A DNA stretch of 64,000 nt from Brevibacillus antibioticus (GTDB taxonomy: Bacteria; Bacillota; Bacilli; Brevibacillales; Brevibacillaceae): NCBI RefSeq assembly GCF_005217615.1, contig NZ_SZNK01000001.1, forward strand, positions 370,001 through 434,000, given 5' to 3'. The position numbers were made by a program, and so were the translations under genes. Below the pieces are notes generated by a model. The model ran no database searches and had not been told where the DNA came from. It worked only from the letters and a program-made list of their open reading frames with translations. Shown piece by piece: positions 60,993 through 64,000 of the stretch (positions within the stretch are counted from its first letter, which is position 1; each line of letters starts with the position of its first letter).

Positions 60993-61952
60993 ATGAACGT
61001 ACTTGTGACCAGTGTAGGCAGACGAGTCAAGCTGCTCCACTATTTTGTACGCGAATGGGGTGACACTGGCAAAATCATAGCAGTCGACTGCGATCCGACG
61101 GCCCCGGCCTTGTACGCTGCCCATCATCACGAGCAGGTGCCGCGTATCGATGATCCTGGTTATCTGGATGCCCTGCTGCACATTTGCCAACGATACGAGA
61201 TCAAGGCAATCCTCTCTTTAATAGACCCTGAGCTGACGTTGCTGGCTGCGCATGCAGATCGCTTCTACATGCAGGGCATCGAGGTGATCGTGTCCAGCCG
61301 GGATGTAATTCAGATGTGCTTGGATAAGAGGGCAACGTATGATTTTTTGTCCGCGCACCAGATTCCCGCCATTCCCACCTTTACAAAGATGGACGAGGTA
61401 CAAGCAGCGCTTTTTGCAGGGCAGATTACGTATCCATTGATCGTCAAGCCACGGTATGGAAGTGCCAGTTTGGGCATCACACGTGTGGAGAATGATCAGG
61501 AATGGTCCATGCTCATGGGAAAAACGGAGGATGTCGTCATTCAACCCTTCATACAGGCAGAGGAATACGGAGTGGATGGCTATGTGGATCTGATCTCGGG
61601 GCAGCTAGTGACACTTTTCGCCCGCAAAAAGCTGCGGATGCGGGCAGGGGAGACGGATCGCTCCCTCGCGGTAAAAGATCCGCGTTTGCTATCACTAGCG
61701 AAGGAACTCATTCGTGTCCTAGATCCGCGTGGGCCCATTGACATCGATTGTTTTTTGGTGGGAGATCAGTACGTTGTTTCGGAGATCAATCCCCGTTTTG
61801 GCGGAGGGTATCCGCATGCTCACGAAAGCGGGGTGAACAGCGTCCGTGCGCTTCTCCAAAACATAAAGGGTCTGGTGAATGTACCAAAAGTGGGGGAGTA
61901 CAAGGAAGGAAGCATTCTGATGAAATACGATGAGGTCATGCTGTTGGAGTGA
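60993..61952 (+). CDS. ATP-grasp ligase
   Basis: The 319-residue enzyme has the preATP-grasp start MNVLVTSVGRRVKLLHYF, a lid with LIVKPRYGSASLGI (ATP-binding Lys and Gly loop) and the metal site VSEINPRFGGGYPHAHESG. It should activate a carboxylate as acyl phosphate and join it to an amine or thiol. Being the last gene of the operon, behind the LysA-like enzyme, it may couple an amino acid or its amine product to a sugar or uronic acid carboxylate; this is inference. Its start touches the previous stop. No clear terminator is seen after it. Confidence 0.9.
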   Translation: MNVLVTSVGRRVKLLHYFVREWGDTGKIIAVDCDPTAPALYAAHHHEQVPRIDDPGYLDALLHICQRYEIKAILSLIDPELTLLAAHADRFYMQGIEVIVSSRDVIQMCLDKRATYDFLSAHQIPAIPTFTKMDEVQAALFAGQITYPLIVKPRYGSASLGITRVENDQEWSMLMGKTEDVVIQPFIQAEEYGVDGYVDLISGQLVTLFARKKLRMRAGETDRSLAVKDPRLLSLAKELIRVLDPRGPIDIDCFLVGDQYVVSEINPRFGGGYPHAHESGVNSVRALLQNIKGLVNVPKVGEYKEGSILMKYDEVMLLE

Positions 61953-61964
61953 ACGCAAAAATAT

Positions 61965-62072
61965 ATTTCAGGAGCAGGGCATGGGCAGGAAGCAATAACA
62001 AGACATAGACGGCGTACCTGCCCCCCTAAGACTCCCGTTCCCGTAATGGAAGTGCCTGTATATTCCTGAAAT
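61965..62072. repeat. Inverted-repeat region upstream of the rlmA leader promoter
   Basis: ATTTCAGGA (61965-61973) and TCCTGAAAT (62064-62072) are a perfect 9-bp inverted pair enclosing GGGCAGG (61983-61989) and CCTGCCC (62017-62023). The element ends 4 bp before the -10 box of the next gene. It may be the end-of-operon hairpin of the polysaccharide genes or an operator-like structure. There is no T-run, so it is not a good terminator. Confidence 0.45.
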
Positions 62073-62073
62073 G

Positions 62074-62082
62074 TGCTACAAT
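62074..62082 (+). promoter_or_regulatory. Extended -10 promoter of the leader-rlmA unit
   Basis: TGCTACAAT is an extended -10; the -35 (around TGCCTG, 18 bp upstream) is weak. Transcription from about 62089 gives a leader of roughly 190 nt before the methyltransferase start. Confidence 0.6.
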
Positions 62083-62140
62083 CGTACTTGGGCGTCTATC
62101 GCGATGCCTACTTTATCAGAAAACAGGAGTGTTACACACC

Positions 62141-62170
62141 ATGATCATCCAGTTCATTCGTCTACGGTAA
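62141..62170 (+). CDS. Regulatory leader peptide MIIQFIRLR
   Basis: A nine-codon open frame encodes MIIQFIRLR and stops with TAA. AGGAG lies 11 nt before the ATG. The peptide ends in Arg-Leu-Arg: the +x+ motif (Arg/Lys-x-Arg/Lys) is known to stall macrolide-bound ribosomes, and the ErmD leader (MTHSMRLR...) uses the same RLR. The terminator arm begins 5 nt after the stop codon, so a ribosome stalled at the last codons would cover it. The gene downstream modifies 23S rRNA. The role is inferred from this combination. Confidence 0.75.
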   Translation: MIIQFIRLR

Positions 62171-62174
62171 TGTG

Positions 62175-62242
62175 AGGTACAGATCAACGTAATCCCGCAT
62201 TTTTGTGAAAATGCTTGGGGTTTATTTGACTGTGCCTTTTTT
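62175..62242 (+). terminator. Attenuator (intrinsic terminator) before rlmA
   Basis: Arms AGGTACAG (62175-62182) and CTGTGCCT (62230-62237) form 8 pairs including one wobble, and enclose a second hairpin GCATTTT/AAAATGC with a flanking CCC/GGG; T6 follows at once. It sits between the leader peptide and the coding region, where terminating would shut off the methyltransferase. A further hairpin, TTCATTC/GAATGAA (62241-62264), ends just before the Shine-Dalgarno. Confidence 0.75.
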
Positions 62243-62279
62243 CATTCACCGAAATACGAATGAATGGGGTGCTTTTTTG

Positions 62280-63137
62280 ATGTCTACAACTATCTCCCAG
62301 CATGTGGGGATTTTTCGTTGTCCATTTTGCCAAGCAACTATGCGCAACGTACCTGCAACTAGTTTGGTATGCAACAATCATCATTGCTTTGATTTATCCA
62401 AGCACGGCTACGTTCACTTGGCTACGCGAACCTACAAAACAAAGTATGACAAGCAATTGTTTGCAGCGAGAAGGACCATAATGGAGCAAGGGTTTTTTGA
62501 TCCATTGTATGATGTGTTGAGTGAAGTCATCCTGCATACGGCAGAACCTGAGGAAAGCCAGATATACGTACTGGATGCAGGATGTGGCGAAGGCTATCAT
62601 TTGTCGCAGGTTCGGCAAAGAGTGATGCAAACAAGCGAAGTCCCCTTTATCGGAGTGGGTGTCGATCTCGCCAAAGAGGGAGTTATGCTCGCGGCGAAGA
62701 GCGATCCAGAAGTAGTTTGGTGCGTCGGGGATTTGACGAAGGCACCGTTTGCGGATAGACAGTTTCCTTACATTTTTAATCTCTTATCTCCATCCAATAC
62801 GGATGAGTTTCATAGACTTCTGGCTGATGAAGGACGGATAATCAAAGTCATTCCAGAGGCGAACTATTTGCGAGAGCTACGGGAAGTCTTGTATCAAGAG
62901 ACGCCCAAAACAAAATATGCGAATCATCGTACAATCGACCACTTCAAAACCAGCTTCCAGCTAGTCGGCAAGGAGCGGGTTCAGTATCAGTTCCGACTGG
63001 ATGAAGGGAGTCTTGCTTCCCTGCTCCAGATGACTCCGTTGGCATGGGGAGCGACACCTGAGCAGTTGGAACAAGTGTCTGACTTGGTAGGAGTGGACTT
63101 GACGATCGACTTGGTTGTGTTGATTGGCAGGAAATAA
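62280..63137 (+). CDS. rlmA: 23S rRNA (guanine-N1)-methyltransferase, RlmA family
   Basis: The 285-residue enzyme has an N-terminal zinc-binding group (FRCPFCQATM, then LVCNNHHCFDLSKHGYVHL), the RlmA hallmark, a class I SAM methyltransferase core (VLDAGCGEGYHLSQV), and LLSPSNTDEFHRLL. RlmA(I) methylates G745 and RlmA(II)/TlrB G748 of 23S rRNA at the rim of the macrolide exit tunnel; TlrB contributes to tylosin resistance. The ATG follows GGGGTG by 8 nt; a GTG 25 codons upstream lies inside the terminator and is rejected. The attenuator upstream suggests induction by an antibiotic. Confidence 0.9.
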   Translation: MSTTISQHVGIFRCPFCQATMRNVPATSLVCNNHHCFDLSKHGYVHLATRTYKTKYDKQLFAARRTIMEQGFFDPLYDVLSEVILHTAEPEESQIYVLDAGCGEGYHLSQVRQRVMQTSEVPFIGVGVDLAKEGVMLAAKSDPEVVWCVGDLTKAPFADRQFPYIFNLLSPSNTDEFHRLLADEGRIIKVIPEANYLRELREVLYQETPKTKYANHRTIDHFKTSFQLVGKERVQYQFRLDEGSLASLLQMTPLAWGATPEQLEQVSDLVGVDLTIDLVVLIGRK

Positions 63138-63141
63138 AACA

Positions 63142-63196
63142 GCGACTGTCCTGAGCGGGAAAAATCCGTTCGGTACGGTCGCTTTCTTATTTTTAG
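63142..63196 (+). terminator. Rho-independent terminator of rlmA
   Basis: Arms AGCGACTGT/ACGGTCGCT (one wobble pair) with an inner CC/GG and GCGG/CCGT pairing, followed by TTCTTATTTTT. Confidence 0.75.
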
Positions 63197-63271
63197 ATGG
63201 TCTTTGTTGACAGCGTTCTTTCTTTTTTTGAAAATAAGTATGAATAGTCGGAAAAATATCGGAGGGATAGT

Positions 63272-64000
63272 ATGGGGGCTGATCAGGATAAGGCTTCCTT
63301 TTTGCGCGTAAAACCTTTTCTAGCGGATATCCAAAAGCATTGCTTGTCCCTCACGAAAAACGACTGGGATGCGGAAGATCTCCTCCAGGAAACATTGACG
63401 AAGGTGTACCGTTCCTTGCAGCAGGCTCCAGACAGAGAACTAACCAAGGCATTTTTGAGGCAAATTGCTACGAATGCCTGGATTGATCATTGCAGGAAGG
63501 GAAAGGCGAATGAGCATTCCACCCTGTTTGATGAAGCGATCTATTTGCACCAGTCCAGTTTATCCGATGCGTTTGTGCAAAGAGAGGTGTTCGAGCAACT
63601 GGCTGATCGTCTAAATGCCAGACAGATGGTGCTGATTCTCATGATGGACATTTTTTCGTTTACGGCGCAGGAAACAGCCACATTGCTGCATATGACCGTA
63701 GGGGCAGTGAAGGAAGGGGTGAAGAGGGCACGTCAGCGATTGTTCGTCTTGGCAGAGCGATCCAGGCAGGATGAAGGCCTGTCTAACAAAAAGAAATTCG
63801 ACAAAGCTGGACATCGTGATTCGTCCGGATTTGTATCAAAAGAAGGGTTCGAGCAATTTTTGACTGCCTTTCGTGCAGGAGATGCCTATGCGATTTGTCA
63901 AACGTATCTGCGCCTCGCCAAACAGGGCGTGAGCGTGGAAAAGGTTTCGGGAGCGGGCGATCGCCTTTTCTTTGCTGTTCGTGACCCGGATGGACATTTG
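63272..64000 (+). CDS. RNA polymerase sigma factor (ECF-like), partial
   Basis: An open frame of 243 codons runs off the right edge. Region 2: the helix KNDWDAEDLLQETLTKVYRS and AFLRQIATNAWIDHCRKGKA. Region 4: the helix-turn-helix QETATLLHMTVGAVKEGVKR. Beyond region 4 is an extension of at least 75 residues (KEGFEQFLTAFRAGDAYAIC ... FFAVRDPDGHL), so it belongs to the ECF groups with a C-terminal regulatory domain in place of a separate anti-sigma. The ATG follows GGAGGG by 6 nt. The extension's start looks like a SnoaL- or sensor-type fold, but this is uncertain because it is cut. Confidence 0.85.
   Translation, partial: MGADQDKASFLRVKPFLADIQKHCLSLTKNDWDAEDLLQETLTKVYRSLQQAPDRELTKAFLRQIATNAWIDHCRKGKANEHSTLFDEAIYLHQSSLSDAFVQREVFEQLADRLNARQMVLILMMDIFSFTAQETATLLHMTVGAVKEGVKRARQRLFVLAERSRQDEGLSNKKKFDKAGHRDSSGFVSKEGFEQFLTAFRAGDAYAICQTYLRLAKQGVSVEKVSGAGDRLFFAVRDPDGHL

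Noticed and set aside
62205..62279. GTG start giving rlmA 25 extra residues
   Set aside because: The GTG lies in the loop of the attenuator hairpin without a Shine-Dalgarno; the ATG at 62280 has GGGGTG upstream and gives the normal RlmA N-terminus.

Overview
The window looks like a chromosomal segment of a Gram-positive, spore-former-type Firmicute of the order Bacillales, most like Brevibacillus (family Paenibacillaceae). The reasons are strong AGGAGG-type ribosome binding sites, GTG and TTG starts, and a Bacillales gene set (ponA with a ypoC-like gene, sftA, citM-citS-citT, trmB, ilvD, cysH-sat-cysC). The genus is an inference from gene content, not a database match. No rRNA, tRNA, CRISPR array or transposase gene is visible.

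Layout. 1-2.6 kb: small genes (ASCH protein, exported protein, Nudix hydrolase with a 51-residue membrane protein upstream). 2.7-7.9 kb: transketolase, class A penicillin-binding protein and a YpoC-like protein, whose promoter lies behind 11-bp phased A-tract repeats. 8-13.8 kb: secreted M9 collagenase, L,D-transpeptidase, AAA ATPase. 13.9-17.6 kb: ECF sigma/anti-sigma pair and an ABC exporter. 17.6-21.9 kb: a decayed VOC gene and a citrate transporter with its two-component system. 22-28.8 kb: trmB, an NlpC/P60 hydrolase, an MFS exporter and an ArsR-type repressor with matching operators, ilvD, a thioesterase. 29-33.2 kb: an inositol monophosphatase, then a five-gene membrane-stress cassette (unknown protein, acidic lipoprotein, YjfC-like ATP-grasp enzyme, DUF350 protein, K+ channel) behind a sigma-W-like promoter. 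33.6-37.1 kb: sulfate assimilation genes. 37.2-43.7 kb: lipoprotein, sftA, a small gene and a beta-helix lyase-like protein.

43.9-62.0 kb is one nearly gapless 17-gene Wzx/Wzy-type polysaccharide operon. It encodes uronic-acid nucleotide sugar formation (epimerase, dehydrogenase), a 4,6-dehydratase plus DegT aminotransferase (amino-dideoxy sugar), a PglC-type initiating transferase, a single GT4, flippase, polymerase, chain-length protein with tyrosine kinase, LCP attachment protein, deacetylase, a cytidylyltransferase/CDP-alcohol phosphotransferase pair, and a terminal cassette (GNAT/FemAB-like, DegT, LysA-like decarboxylase, ATP-grasp) that suggests an amino-acid-type decoration.

62.0-63.1 kb holds the most striking regulatory device: a nine-codon leader peptide ending in Arg-Leu-Arg, an intrinsic terminator just after it, and then an RlmA-family 23S rRNA guanine methyltransferase. 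This is the layout of macrolide-induced ribosome-stalling attenuators. A partial sigma factor runs off the right end.

A second notable find is a pair of about 200-bp intergenic elements (21957-22169 and 33281-33481). Both have the same nested two-stem architecture and a shared bubble motif, but differ in stem sequence while keeping perfect pairing, as expected for a structured RNA family.
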